Origin: Euborellia annulipes
Taxonomy: Eukaryota > Arthropoda > Insecta > Dermaptera > Anisolabididae
Assembly (NCBI GenBank): GCA_023213315.1
Contig: JAKCPI010012532.1
Span: forward strand, 1-64,000
DNA: 64,000 nucleotides
Reading direction: 5' to 3'
Positions within the stretch are counted from its first letter, which is position 1; each line of letters begins with the position of its first letter. Both the position numbers and the translations under genes were made by a program. The notes under the pieces are model-generated. The model was given only the letters and a program-made list of their open reading frames with translations. It was not told where the DNA came from and made no database searches. Shown here piece by piece: positions 32,237-43,549 of the stretch.

Positions 32237-33178
32237 ATATTCGATTAATCAAATTTGTATAACAAAAACATGAAATTTATTTAACATCTGTCGTTTTATG
32301 GCCTTATTGTATTTTATTTTTGAGATTTCACATTGTTTTTTTTTTCTTAGATACTTCAAACATTTCCTTCCATCTTTTTTTTTTATAATTTTTTATCCGA
32401 TATTATTATTTCCCATTAAATATTCCATCAACGTTTAATGCTCGGGTCGTATTTTTGACCAAATCGTCTTTATACTTCTAACATTTTTCCATTAAAGTAG
32501 TGAGATCTTAAAAGATGAATTTATTTAATAAATTTATTATGAAGAATGAAGAATATTTATTAACTGTCTTCTCCAGCTTTGCGTTCAGGAGAATTTTTTT
32601 TCCTAGATCCCATCTCGAGAAAATATATACTATGGTCGATAACTGGACAGCCTAAAGATTTCAAGATACCATTAAGGCAACCAACCTTAAGGGGATATTT
32701 GGTTGCATTGAATGTTCCTAACTTTTAAGAACACAAAACTTAAGTTTTAAAACTTTTAAAATGGTAAATTGATCATTAAAATTTTGTATAAAAAGATTTA
32801 TGGCGTAAGGTTATGCCTTAAAACTGTCTCTTCTACATATTAATAATATAAGTTTGTTCTTTACTGAAATTTTTATTTTTGATAAATATAATTTTTTTTA
32901 AGTCAAACAGTAATTGAAATTAAAACGTTTCGTTATTTCATAATGCCATCATCACTGTTAGAGGTTTATTTAATTTAATTGACACTTGACTGGCATTTTA
33001 AATCCAAGTATATTAAACATACGCACTAAATCTCAGACGGGGTTTTGGGAATCACCCCTACCAGGAGAGAGAAAAATAGTCTCTAAAAGTCACGCTACAC
33101 CCCATTTCGTTGTTACAAATGTTTATGGCGTTTTAAGAATAACATTTGAACGTTTTATCTAGACAGATATTCGGTTTA
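32237..33178. other. Spacer with a decayed hammerhead-like tract
   Basis: At 32,924-32,960 the minus strand reads AGTGATGATGGC..AATAACGAAACGTT, one base off the CTGATGA core. No partner arm seen. A more complex patch at 33,020-33,110 is unassigned. Confidence 0.4.
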
Positions 33179-33370
33179 CTCAGGGGCCCACATCTTATGG
33201 GTACGTGGATGGCGACCACGAGCTGCCCTAGCTGAGACTGGCAGTACTTTTCTTTGCATGTCAGCCTCTTTCCTTCAATATTTCCAACTGCCGTCAAACC
33301 GTGCCACGGGCCGACCTGTTCTATTCCTTCCGGTCGCAAAAACCCCCTCCGCCGACCCCGCACCTACAGA
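33179..33370 (+). mobile_element. S-type SINE, 3' end incomplete
   Basis: Same head and body as 25,592-25,830 and 54,124-54,345, from CTCAGGGGCCCACATCTT to GCCGACCCCGCACC. The flanks share only 'attcggt', so the target duplication is doubtful. The 76-codon frame on the minus strand is a reading of the SINE. Confidence 0.7.
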
Positions 33371-33485
33371 GAAATTCGGTGCTCAACGACTTAGAAATAT
33401 CAAAATTAACAATATTTTCACAAATCTTATGATTGGTTAGAAAATAAAATAAATTTATTAATGTCAGGGAATAGCTGAATCATTA

Positions 33486-33713
33486 TTTAGTAGGATAAAT
33501 AAAAGGCCAAGAAATTATCCTTCTTTATTAAAGGGTCCACAGCAACGTTTCGGTCGACTATGTGACCATCTTCATGGCTATGGTTAAGTCAACAGAAAAA
33601 TCCTCTTTGTTCTGTTGACTGAACCCTAGCCATGAAGATGATCGCATAGTCCCTTTAATAATGAAAGAAGGATAATTTCTTGGCCTCTTTTTATCCTACT
33701 AAATTTATTAATG
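33486..33713. mobile_element. Foldback element with one damaged core
   Basis: Outer arms 'tttagtaggataaa..aaaggccaagaa' and the complement ending 'tatcctactaaa'. The left arm on the minus strand (33,543-33,579) reads ATGAAGA, T, GGTC..GACC, GAAACGTT. The right arm keeps 'ccatgaagatgatcgcat' but has lost the GAAACGTT half by deletion. Confidence 0.7.
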
Positions 33714-34479
33714 ATTTAAAATTTCTTCTTATCCTGAATCACACTAAAAATAGATAATTTTAATATTTCAATAAGTCTTCCTAATACGTTCAAATTTTAT
33801 ACATTATGTATAACAAGAAACCTTTTTTGAACATCCCTAGCTCCATGGGAAAATTCTGTTATGCTAATTAATGAGTTTAGACACACAAAATAAAAATAAT
33901 TTTAAAATTATTCTAAATTTAAATGAATGTTAAATTAATATTTAAATAAATTATATTATTCTAGTCTCATTTATTATTCTTTGTTTTTCAATAAACATTT
34001 TCTCTTTTGTTCCTTACGTTTAGACAAAAGAATTTATTCATTATTGTTATTATTTATTTTTAATTATCCATTCAAAATGTGTTTTTTTTTTTGTTTTTTT
34101 TTGAATTTTAAAAATCAGATCCCGATTAATCTTTTAAATTTTTAAACAGAGAAACAAATTATTTTTGTTTAGGAATTTTATATATTAAATAACATTGGAA
34201 ATATTTTCTCTATCTAAATAAAAAATTTTCAACGGAATTTCAGAAAATTCGATTTCAAAAATATTTGAACTTCGGTATAAAAACTTTTTAATCGTTATGA
34301 AATGAAAATATTTTTCCAGAAAATATAGGCTTATTTAAAGGAAAAAAATAATTAATTGAAATCTGGTGACACCAGGATAACTATTATTTTAAATCCAGAG
34401 ATAGCAAATAATATATATAAAGAGAACTTTAGCGTCTCCTTGAAAAGCACCCATTTTTCATTTGGTCCAGATCCGGGAT
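33714..34479. other. A+T-rich spacer
   Basis: Nothing recognised. Confidence 0.45.
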
Positions 34480-34960
34480 AGAGAATTAGGACGCTCTGAA
34501 TCTTGGCCAATTGAATCGTCTCGTAGGCATCCTGAATGCGACTCTCACCCTGCCGAGAGCATCATTTCGTCAAAAAAGAAGAAAAAAAAAGCCTGAGTCT
34601 GAGTGCCGATCAATAGTGGCCCTCGGCTCTGCTTGGCTTGTTGTTAAGTTTATGCGCGTGGCGGCACTTGATCGTGGGGGTGGCAGGGGGCCGACGACCC
34701 CCCCCCTCGTCTTTTTCCGAAAAAAGGGGGCCAAGGGCCAAAGGCGAGATAAGGCGACGCCACGCCCGCGGTGCACTTGGCCACCGAAACTCCAAGATCC
34801 ACTCGTCGACGTGTCTCGAATCAACAAGACAACAAAAAAGACAAACGCGATCCAATTGAGAATGGTAATGTAGCCTGGAGGAGGACTACACGTGCTCAAG
34901 TCTGCCTTCCTACTTCTACTCCTTAAAAAAAAAAAAAAAAAAACACCTCTCAACAACGAA
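34480..34960. other. G+C-rich island with overlapping open frames
   Basis: The most G+C-rich stretch of the window, with overlapping frames of 120 codons (plus, 34,511-34,873) and 128 codons (minus, 34,570-34,956). None shows a recognisable domain. The plus product is basic and low-complexity, and the minus product begins in a poly-A-encoded phenylalanine run. No repeat of this window matches it. An exon, promoter or CpG island of a host gene, or an old element, are all possible. Confidence 0.3.
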
Positions 34961-35059
34961 TTACCAATAGTAACAACTGTCCTTCATCCTCGAAAACAAA
35001 CACACCAACTTATTGATATATTTAGCGATTTTCTCAAACATCCCATAAAATAAAACATA

Positions 35060-35310
35060 TGCTTGTTGATCTTATTTTATACCCAGAGACCGCTCTAGCG
35101 GTTTCGCCGCTCCGGTTAGAGGACAAATTCCCTCCTCTTAAGAATATATCGCTCATTTGCTGCAATATCGCCATAATTCAAACTAAGATTATAAATATTG
35201 TGACAATCTATCACAGATGGAACAACCTTTATAATCTTAACTGAATTGTATCTGAAGAAGGCCACAGAATGAGTGGCCGAAACGTTGTAATTTTTTACAA
35301 ATAAACTACA
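35060..35310 (+). mobile_element. Solitary Penelope-like 3' end, putative
   Basis: Ends with a clean hammerhead-like motif and 'acaaataaactacag', with no inverted partner arm. An imperfect palindrome 'accgctctagcggtttcgcc' lies near 35,090. The phrase CTGAAGAAGGCCAC..GTGGCCGAAACGTTG is what I would expect near the end of Penelope-like retroelements; this is from general knowledge and was not searched. Confidence 0.45.
35249..35286 (+). ncRNA. Hammerhead-like motif, clearest stem II
   Basis: CTGAAGA (35,252-35,258), one extra A, then a perfect 6-bp hairpin GGCCAC (35,260-35,265) / GTGGCC (35,273-35,278), then GAAAC (35,279-35,283) and GTT. Flanks UAU and GUA give a 3-pair stem I with one G-U. 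The self-complementary ACGU would form stem III only in a dimer. Confidence 0.5.
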
Positions 35311-35417
35311 GTTAAACCGAAAATCTAATTCTTTTACTAGTCATAATTCAAAGTATTTTATCTGGCGGAGGGACATGTCTGAGCTTTCTTTGCATACTCG
35401 CAGCAAAATATCTAATT
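35311..35417. other. Short spacer
   Basis: Nothing recognised. Confidence 0.4.
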
Positions 35418-35976
35418 TTTACTTTCTCTTACCTTTATATGAATATATATAAAGAAAAAGTATTGGTTTCATGTCAAAAATTTGATGTCGAGATTTTGAG
35501 GTCTCCTGAGACCAAAAAAGTGATTTTTGTAACATGTTCTCTCTGTCTGTGTGTCAATGTCTGTGTTCAATTTAAAGAATGAATGAATTGAGCTAGGAGG
35601 TGGAAATTCTATATTTAAGTTAGGCATCCACCTGAGGAATGACAATTAGCTTTTGATCAAAATCAGTCCAAGAGTACTAGTAGTAATTTGCTGATGTATT
35701 TTTCAGCTTTTTTCGATTTTCTAAAAATTCGCACCAAAGAATTTGATTAAAATTCATAAATTAATTATTTTTTACATGCTCTTTAAAATGTATATTCTCG
35801 TTTTGCCCTTGATATCTTTTAAAGCACACTTTACTCTTTTTCTTCATAGGAAAGATAGGAGAAATGGTTGCTATGGTAACAAAATATAAACATAAATTAA
35901 GTTGTATACTGGGTATGTGAGATTGGAGTTGGTAGGAATAACACCAGCGTTGTCGAACATCTTTACACTTTTATTC

Positions 35977-36020
35977 AAACAGACGTTTCGGTAACCATAA
36001 CGGTTGCCATCCTCAGTGCC
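35977..36020 (-). ncRNA. Hammerhead-like motif, left arm
   Basis: Mirror copy of 36,196-36,238: CTGAGGA, T, GGCAACC/GGTTACC hairpin with one internal mismatch, GAAACGTC. Confidence 0.45.
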
Positions 36021-36195
36021 AATGAAAGTTTTTAAGGTGTCCCTGTCATATATGATAATATTATATAGTAATAGGAAGCATCAGCCTGGAGCGCTCGGCA
36101 AGTCAAGTCGGCACTTGCCGAGCGCTCCAGGCTGATGCTTCCTATACTATATAATATTATCATATATGACAGGGACACCTTAAAAAACTTTCATT

Positions 36196-36238
36196 GGCAC
36201 TGAGGATGGCAACCGTTATGGTTACCGAAACGTCTGTT
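36196..36238 (+). ncRNA. Hammerhead-like motif, right arm
   Basis: GGCA, CTGAGGA, T, GGCAACC-gttat-GGTTACC hairpin, GAAACGTC, TGTT. Stem I GGCA/UGUU has two G-U pairs, and stem II is six pairs with one C-A mismatch. The triplet is GUC. Confidence 0.5.
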
Positions 36239-36470
36239 TGAATAAAAGTGTAAAGATGTTCGACAACGCTGGTGTTATTCCTCCCAACTCCAAATATAAA
36301 TATTTTTCTGTTTATAAATTTTACATCTTGAATTCAAATATACCGTACTTTTGGAAACTATATAAATGTTGACATAAAAAATCTGGTGTGACAAGCACAG
36401 AACACAACTTTCGATTACTGAAGGTAAGAGAAGGTTGTGTTCTGAGCGACCAGTCACGCCAGATTTTTTG

Positions 36471-37419
36471 AATCGCAAACTCCTTTGTTGTCTTCAAAAC
36501 TGTAACTTTGTGGAAGGTCTACCAGGGATATTTTCGATAATTAAGAATTAATTTGTATAGCTACCATTTTTTATTCGAATTTCTATATAAATGTGTAACA
36601 AATTTATTTTATTTTTTGGAACTCCTGAAAAAATGCAAATGAGCCCCGATATATATATATTTTAAATGAAGTTATATATTTTTTATTTTCAATAAAAATC
36701 AAATCACTTTATTTAAATTTTAATAAAAGCATAGAATTCTATTTAGAAAGAACTTTGTAACATAATGTAAATTTGACAACAGTCAAGTGCTCGAGAGTTC
36801 AGCCTTGAGCTTAGGCAACCTAAATGTTTAGCAGTCGGAAATGTTGTCTTAAAAGTAGCTTTTCCACTTCAGTTGCTTTAAAAAAAAGATGGTTTATTTA
36901 TTTTAAAATTATTAGTTTTGATTAACTCAGGCACTTGTAGCTCCGACTCTACAAACTAAAACCACAATAATATTAATAAATAAATTCTTTTCGATGACAG
37001 TATTATCGTTTTTATTATTTGAAAAATTCTCTTACAAGCAATATTACTTTTAATCTGGCTCTAGGAAAACGAATAATATAAAAAAAAATTGCATTTGGAA
37101 ATGGAGATGTAGAGCCACGAAAAGGGAAGAAAGATGTATAAAAAAAAAAAAAAAGTAAAAAACGCCCGATCCATTTGAGAATGTAAATGCAACTAAACAA
37201 AACTTCCACCTTTTGAAAAAAGATTCCTCAGGTGAATATAATCTAACGCTCGATTTACATTTCAATAGAAACTAAAACCCTAATGAAATTATTATAAAAT
37301 GAAGCTTAATATGTTTTTATTATCAAAAGGACAATATACTCTTAGGATAAGCGGGTCTTGTTTAATTTTAATAATAATATTTATAAAGAGCTTTGCCGAT
37401 ACTTTTGAAATGTGTTATT
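36471..37419. other. A+T-rich spacer
   Basis: N-type phrase 'taggcaacctaaatg' at about 36,813-36,829. Frames at 37,015-37,265 are T-run readings. No gene seen. Confidence 0.4.
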
Positions 37420-37480
37420 GTACACACTCACATTTGGTGAGTATGTGTATGTCGACCACGAGTTACCCAAACTAAGGCAT
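37420..37480 (+). repeat. S-head fragment before R1
   Basis: 'cacatttggtgagtatgtg..gtcgaccacgagttaccc' matches the S SINE head. As at 10,111, it lies just upstream of an R1 copy. Confidence 0.5.
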
Positions 37481-37516
37481 CATGCGTTTCTTCTATAGTT
37501 CCTTATATACCAATTT

Positions 37517-37850
37517 TTACTTTCTCTTATCTATATACAATATTTATATATATAAAATATTGCGATCATGTCAAAAATTCGATGTCGAGATTTTGATGGA
37601 TATACACGTTTTGAAGTCCCTTGAGTTCAATCCCCCAAAATCATCTGTCTGTGATCAAAATAAAGGATGAAGAAAACGAGCTACGAATTTGAAATTTTTT
37701 ATTTAAGTACTCCATTGCAGCGCGAAAATATGCTTTTAAATAAAACCGGAGTACTAGTACTTTACTGATGTACTTTTTCGATTTACACAAAATTTTGATT
37801 AAAATTCATAAATTAATTATTTATTATAAATATATGCGTATTAAAATTAT
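37517..37850 (+). repeat. R1 copy 10, 3' truncated
   Basis: Begins 'ttttactttctcttatctat' and runs through 'aaaattcgatgtcgagattt' and 'tactagtactttactgatgt', then diverges. The frame 37,482-37,670 is a reading of it. Confidence 0.65.
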
Positions 37851-39489
37851 TAAAGTAAAGGAATTTATTATTTATAAATTCCTAATACTTTTTAGAATTA
37901 GAGGATTCGCATGTTATTTTTTTTTGTTTTCCAATAAATCACTAAAATAATATTTCTTTTTTGTATTTCCATTAATGATTATTAGTAAAAATATTATTAC
38001 ATGGTCGCTGGGGATTCCCTAGAACTTGAACATCAAAAGGGTTGCATAAGAGTAAAAAGTTGGGAAACGCTGATAAACACGATTTATGGCTTTTATTTTT
38101 AATTATATCTCTACGTTATGTAATAAGGTGAAATAAAATTCAAATATAAAATTCAAATTTACATATAAATAAATACATTTAGTTATTAGGATTTCGCCCT
38201 GTATTTCCCTTTTATTTTATTTATGGCTTAAAATTTAGGCAAATATGCGTTTCATGAAATTTTGAATAAAATAAGTCAAAATTAGTGCCTATAATGTTTT
38301 TGTCCTCCTCTGGAGGTTAGTGCCTATTTTAACTAAAATTGAAGTGGAGCTGGAACAGCCAAAAAATGATGCCTCCAATTTTCAACAATTACCCAGACGC
38401 TTCGCGAAAACTTTTTTCTCCCAATATCACTCTTTTCTACATAAGAAAATAGATAATATTAATAGGCGAATAGGGAGACCTGGGGGGCTCCCCCCTCCCC
38501 CCTTTAACCCCTGCCACGGAACCCGAAAATAAAAAAAATAATTTATGTTGATAAAAAAAAAAATATTTTTTCAAATAAAAAAAAAAAAAACCTACAAAAA
38601 TTCAAAAAAAAAAACTATACTAATAATTTCTTTGATTAGGTGAACCTCATTTAGAAAAACTCCTGTGTTTAGAAATTCATTGAATTTATTGTTATAAATA
38701 ATTTTAATCTAAATAAAAAAATTTCGATTATGGATATAAAATTTATTATTTTTTTTTTTTTTTGCAAAATCCCTATTATTATTTGTTATGTGATATTTTC
38801 ATTTTACGTATTATCTTGAATTTAAAGCTTTTATGATTAATCCATGCTCAATCACCACGATCTAAATCTGACAAATAATTTTAAACAATTAATTTCACTT
38901 TAAATATACTGTATTATAAAATTTCGCAAATCCACAACCGACTAGTAATTTTTTTTTATTAAGCTAATTATTTATATTAATTAATTTCTATATAAAAATT
39001 ATTATATTAATTTTATATTCTCCAGATTATTTTTGAAAATGCAAATCTGAATGATATGCAAATTCATTTTTTTGATAAATTTTGATGATTGAGCATCTTT
39101 AAGAAAAAATTTTCCATGCATATATTTGCCTCTTTTATTTTAAATTCTCGCCGTTCTTTTCTAAGTGTAGTATACCCCATTTGGGGATTTCGTTATTTAT
39201 CTACTTCTTGCTGTCTTTCTAAGGTCCGAAGCGGGCAATTCTTTCCCCTAAATGACTGTCCTGATTTATTTTTCAAATTCTTTATTATTCATAGATTTTT
39301 TTTTTCATTCCACAATAGTTTGAAATTTTGTTTTGTTGACTACATTTATCAGATTTTTAATTATAATAATTAAAATATTTATTTTTTATTTCAAAGTTTG
39401 AAATATTTTTAAAATAAATAGACCTATGTACCCCTTTAACCATTCCTCTAAAGATTTCTTAAACTTTATTCTAATAAAACTTTGATTTT
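37851..39489. other. A+T-rich spacer
   Basis: Patch at 38,300-38,530 is more complex and ends in 'ggggggctcccccctccccc', reminiscent of hAT-MITE ends, but no TIR pair was found. The frame at 38,320-38,532 shows no domain. The rest is low-complexity. Confidence 0.35.
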
Positions 39490-39605
39490 TTTTTCAACTA
39501 CTTACAATGGATTCGGAGTCGTCAAAAGCATTAATCAATGGAAAAAATAATCCAAATGCTCAGTAGGGATTCAAACCCAGGCCCCGACAATAAATGACCA
39601 TTTAG
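39490..39605 (-). mobile_element. tRNA-derived SINE head, decayed
   Basis: On the minus strand a B box GGGTTTGAATCC (about 39,568-39,579) is preceded by 'attgtcggggcct' and followed by 'ctactgagcattt' and an A+T-rich body. The A box is poorly kept. Confidence 0.45.
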
Positions 39606-40536
39606 GGAGGGAAGAAATTTCACAAAGAATATATTATCATATGGTACAAAAAAAAAAAAGTAATATAGTTTCGATTTCCAAACTCAATCTAGAAATTACA
39701 AATCTTAGCACATTTTCGTTATTCAAGACAGATAGTAACAGACTTTTTTTTTACACCTTTCCAAATATCAATACACTATTGTATGTTTCGCATTACCAAT
39801 TTTTCCACTAAAAATTCAAAGCGCATTATACAATTTTCATTCATCATTACAATTTTGTATAGAACCTTTTATTCGTTAAGAGCGTCTTTAAAGAAATGAA
39901 CGAAATTTAAATATATATTTGTTTATTCGACCTTAAAAAAGATTTTAAAATATCATTTTGAAATTCAAAAACCAAATATTTTTATTTAATAAAAAAAAAA
40001 AAAAATATTTAAGAAAAAATCGATCACTAAAAAAAGGCCTTAATACACCCATTGAACTTACCAAGTTATTTTTCCTATTCTGATTTTTTCTCTTTGCCCT
40101 ATTTTTTTGTTTACATTGTTTTTCCAGGTGTAAAAAAAATTACTACTTCTCGAGATGAATGATTTTAAGCCTAGCTTAAATCTTCAAATCCTTTTCCATC
40201 ATGTCAAAAAAAATCTAAACATGAACATAAAAAAGAATTGACATTTTTGACATTCAAATGTGAAGTTAGTTGAAAGCTTTCAACCAACATTTAGATATCA
40301 CTATTTCATTTTTAATTATTTTTTTTTCCTCTTTAATTAAAAAAAAAAAAATTTAAATTTTTTTAATACGTACATTATCCAATACTTTTTTTATTTATTA
40401 TATATTTTTATGAATTTTTTATACATGTTTCGATCTTTTAACTTTAAAGGTTCCGTTATTCTTAATATAATTATTGGACATTCTTCATCTTCATTTTATT
40501 TTGACAAACTTAAACCTTCGATTAAAAAAAAAGTGA
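39606..40536. other. A+T-rich spacer
   Basis: Nothing recognised. Confidence 0.45.
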
Positions 40537-40544
40537 GTTATTAG

Positions 40545-41141
40545 TAGGGCTGGACGGTAAACCGGTTTACCGGTAAAAACCGGTAAAAATTTTTTACCGA
40601 AAACGCGGTAACGAACCTCTAATTCGGTAAAAACCGGTTTTTTTCGAAAGTCGGTAAAAACCTATTTTTTCGGGCGGTAAAAAATTTTGGTTCGGTGAGA
40701 AAAAAATGTTCCGCGGCGGCAAACCAAATTGTGGTTCCGCGGCGGCAAATTTCTGTTCCGCGAGCGGCAAAAAATTGGCGTCTCTAAAAAAAGGTAAAAT
40801 ATTTTTCCGGTCGGGGAAAAATTTCGGTTCCGCGAAAAAAAAAAATGTTTCGGCAAAAAATTGGCGTCTCTAAAAAAAAAGGTAAAATATTTTTCCGGTC
40901 GGGGAAAAATTTTGGTTCCGCGAAAAAAAAAAATGTTTCGGCAAAAAATTGGCGTCTCTAAAAAAAAGGTAAAATATTTTTTTCGGCCGGGGAAAAATTT
41001 TGGTTCCGCAAAAAAAAAAATGTTCCGCGGCGGCAAACTTTGGTTCCGCGGGCGGTAAAAAATTTTTACCGACTTTCGAGAAAAACCGGTTTTTTTTCAT
41101 TATGGAGGTCGGTAATGAAAATCCATTACCGTCCAGCCCTA
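40545..41141. mobile_element. hAT non-autonomous element with internal tandem repeat
   Basis: A 597-bp element with TIRs TAGGGCTGGACGGTAA and complement, and an exact 8-bp duplication GTTATTAG (40,537-40,544; 41,142-41,149). Near each end, palindromic 'aaaccggttt' and 'ggtaaaaaccggt' words repeat. The interior has about three copies of an 86-88-bp unit. Frames of 65-124 codons on both strands are readings of these units and are not genes. Confidence 0.9.
40770..41030. repeat. Tandem repeat, ~87-bp unit, about three copies
   Basis: Successive 'ttggcgtctctaaaaaaa' starts at 40,775, 40,861 and 40,949, each followed by 'ggtaaaatattttt' and a gg(t/c)cggggaaaaatt stretch. It lies wholly inside the hAT element. 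Confidence 0.8.
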
Positions 41142-41228
41142 GTTATTAGCTATCTGAGATATAAGGAAAGTGTTGTGAAGTTAGCAATTCAATAAAAGCA
41201 TCATTTATAAAAATCATTAAAATTAATA

Positions 41229-41713
41229 ATTATAATGGGAAGTTTTAATTATAGACATTTGTATTAATTATTTATTAAAAATACATAAATTCAGTACAGT
41301 TTCGATTTCTTATTATGCTGTTGTTTTCAAGTACAGTGCACTTGCTTCGTTTCAAGTGAACTAATCTCTAAGGGACTGTTACGTGCATTTTATATATTAT
41401 ACAACTACGTCAGCGCCATCTACAATCATTACTATGAAGTTAGAGACAAACTTCAGCGCCATCTACAATCATTTCTATGAAGTTAGACACAATCATCAAA
41501 GCAAGTCTTTGCACAAACAGCATGATGTTACAATAAGTTTATAAAATGCAAGTAACAGTCCTTAAGAGGTTAGTTCACTTAAGTCGGAGCAAGTGCACAG
41601 TACTTGAAAACGATTGCACAATAAGCAGTTGAAACGTTGTACAGTATTTATATATTTTTAATAAATAATTAATACAAATGTGGTCTATATTTAAAAAGTC
41701 CCATAATAATAAT
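41229..41713. mobile_element. Foldback element with tandem loop
   Basis: Long inverted repeat. Outer arms 'tgtattaattatttattaaa' and complement are shared with 6967-7117 and 52,012-52,263. Inner arms include 'caagtacagtgcacttgc' and complement. The loop holds two copies of a 43-bp unit starting at 41,411 and 41,454 (cagcgccatctacaatcat). Confidence 0.75.
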
Positions 41714-43549
41714 ACAAACCACAAATACTTTAATAAACATATTAATTAAAATAGATATTAAAAATTAAAATAATTAACTAAACCTAATTTATTTTTTATC
41801 GAAAATTTCTTAAAAAAAGCCTTATACCGAACTTTGCGTCTTAATTAACTAACTACGACTGGGGCTCTAATTTAATCATATGATCAGATTAATTAGAACT
41901 AAAAAAAGCTCGAAAGCTATAGTCAATTGAGGGATAGCTAGTTAATTAGAACTGAAGCTACCGGCCTTAGTATATGTGTTTTTAGGTAATTTGAAATGAT
42001 TACTCGCTGTATATACGTCTTTAATTTATATGACCTGCAAAATATATTTAGACTCTACGTTCGTGTAATTATTATGTATTTACAAATAACTAACTAACGG
42101 TTGATAGACAGGTGATCCAATAATCTAACACAACCATATTTAGACATCATGTTTAATTTAAATTTTATAAAAAATCAAAAATTTTATATTTCCAAAAGAA
42201 ATAATTAATTCAAATTTACTTCTAACAGTTCCTTTTGATGAAACGTTCAGTGAACTTATCTATATCAAATTGTCACAAAAACGATTTTTATTTTATTTCT
42301 AAAGAGAATAAATTTTATTTCTAGAGAGAAGAAAAAAAAAAAAAAACAAAGTCCAGCAGTCCTGATCATAGTAAAAGAAAGATGGTCCAATTTTCTCTTT
42401 CGTTTAGATTCTACAATTTTTTTTTTTTTTTATGTTGAGATCTTTTCAATGATTTTGGCCGAATTTCAAACCGATTCTTTTGTTTCTTTTAATTTTTTAT
42501 GTTTGTATTTTCGAAAACTAAATAAATATAATGTAAAATTTATCACTTAAGGGGCTACGGGAGCGAACTGGTTACGCATGTTTTTCCCGCTAAGATGGCG
42601 TTGTGTGTCATTATTTAATGCATTTTCATTGATCTTTTAACAATAAATACTTTATAAATGTTATTATATATTATGTATCTTTTATAAAAGCATACAAATA
42701 TATAAATATAGGCCAGATATAGGCCAAAAGGGGATCAGCTGTTAGACTAGCCTGCCATCTATTGCAAGAATGCTGAACTAATTTGACAGTTGAATTTTAA
42801 ATAAATCATCTAAGCTTATTTTAAAAATTTCTTAATTAATATGTGATTAATAATAATAATAAACTCATTTTTAAATTTTAAAAAAATTAAAGATTATTGG
42901 GACTGATTGTTTTTTTTGTATTTGCTTGATAACAAAAAAATTAATTTCTAATTTTTTAATAAGTCATTAAAAAAATTATAGTTCGATGTCCCAATAATCT
43001 CTTATGAATTTAATTCATTTAAAAAAAAACGCATTGAAAAATTCCTTATAATAGTCTAGTTTTTTTTTTTTTAAGTACGTTTAGACGTCGCTCCTGAACC
43101 CCCTTAAAGAACACTTAAAAATTTCGTTTATATTTATTATTTATAGTAATCATTGAAGTCGTTCGTCTCCTTTTTTTAAGTTAAAATTCTTGCCTTTAGC
43201 AGTCAGTCACTCACCTAACCAAATTGTTTATTCTCTCTTTATTAGTGACTTGTCACAGAAGAAAATCGGTCTGGAAAAAACGAGTGAGATTGTCAGGTTT
43301 AGTATAGCTTCTTCAAAAAAACACCAACATTCTTTTTCTCTTTGGCATTCTAACTTTTTTCATTTACATATTTATTTTCTCAGTTTATTTTTACTTTCTT
43401 TTTTTTTTATATCTTAGAATTTCTTTCTATTTTTCTCTTCTTTTAACATTGATCTACAATTACATCCATCTTCAAATAAACATTAATTTCCCTTTGTCAG
43501 TTTCTTTTCTTGCTATGTCAAGGAGTGAATCCAAAAGTTGAAATTATCT
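41714..43549. other. A+T-rich spacer
   Basis: A weak inverted segment at 41,850-41,960 (cttaattaactaact against agctagttaattag) is unassigned. The frame at 43,190-43,417 shows no domain. No gene seen. Confidence 0.4.

Larger units (their letters stand above)
35891..36291. mobile_element. Foldback element with 9-bp duplication in R1
   Basis: A 401-bp insertion flanked by aaatataaa (35,882-35,890; 36,292-36,300). After a 33-bp unpaired left leader, arms of about 175 bp are near-perfect complements (ends ggagttggtaggaataac and gttattcctcccaactcc). The centre is 'ggcaagtcaagtcggcacttgcc'. Each arm carries a hammerhead-like core followed outward by 'aataaaagtg'. The flanking R1 sequence proves a discrete insertion. 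Confidence 0.85.
35418..36470 (+). repeat. R1 copy 9, split by a foldback
   Basis: R1 from 'tttttactttctcttacctt' through the long 3' variant to 'ggtaacaaaatataaa' (35,890). After the 401-bp insertion it resumes at 'aaatataaatatttttctgt' and ends with the terminal hairpin (36,378-36,468). Confidence 0.75.

Noticed and set aside
38305..38530. hAT-like MITE end at the c/g-rich tract
   Set aside because: No matching TIR or octamer duplication could be found on either side.
40662..41100. Frames of 65-124 codons on both strands
   Set aside because: They read through tandem units of the hAT element; repeats such as FFFRDANFLPKHFFF follow the DNA unit.
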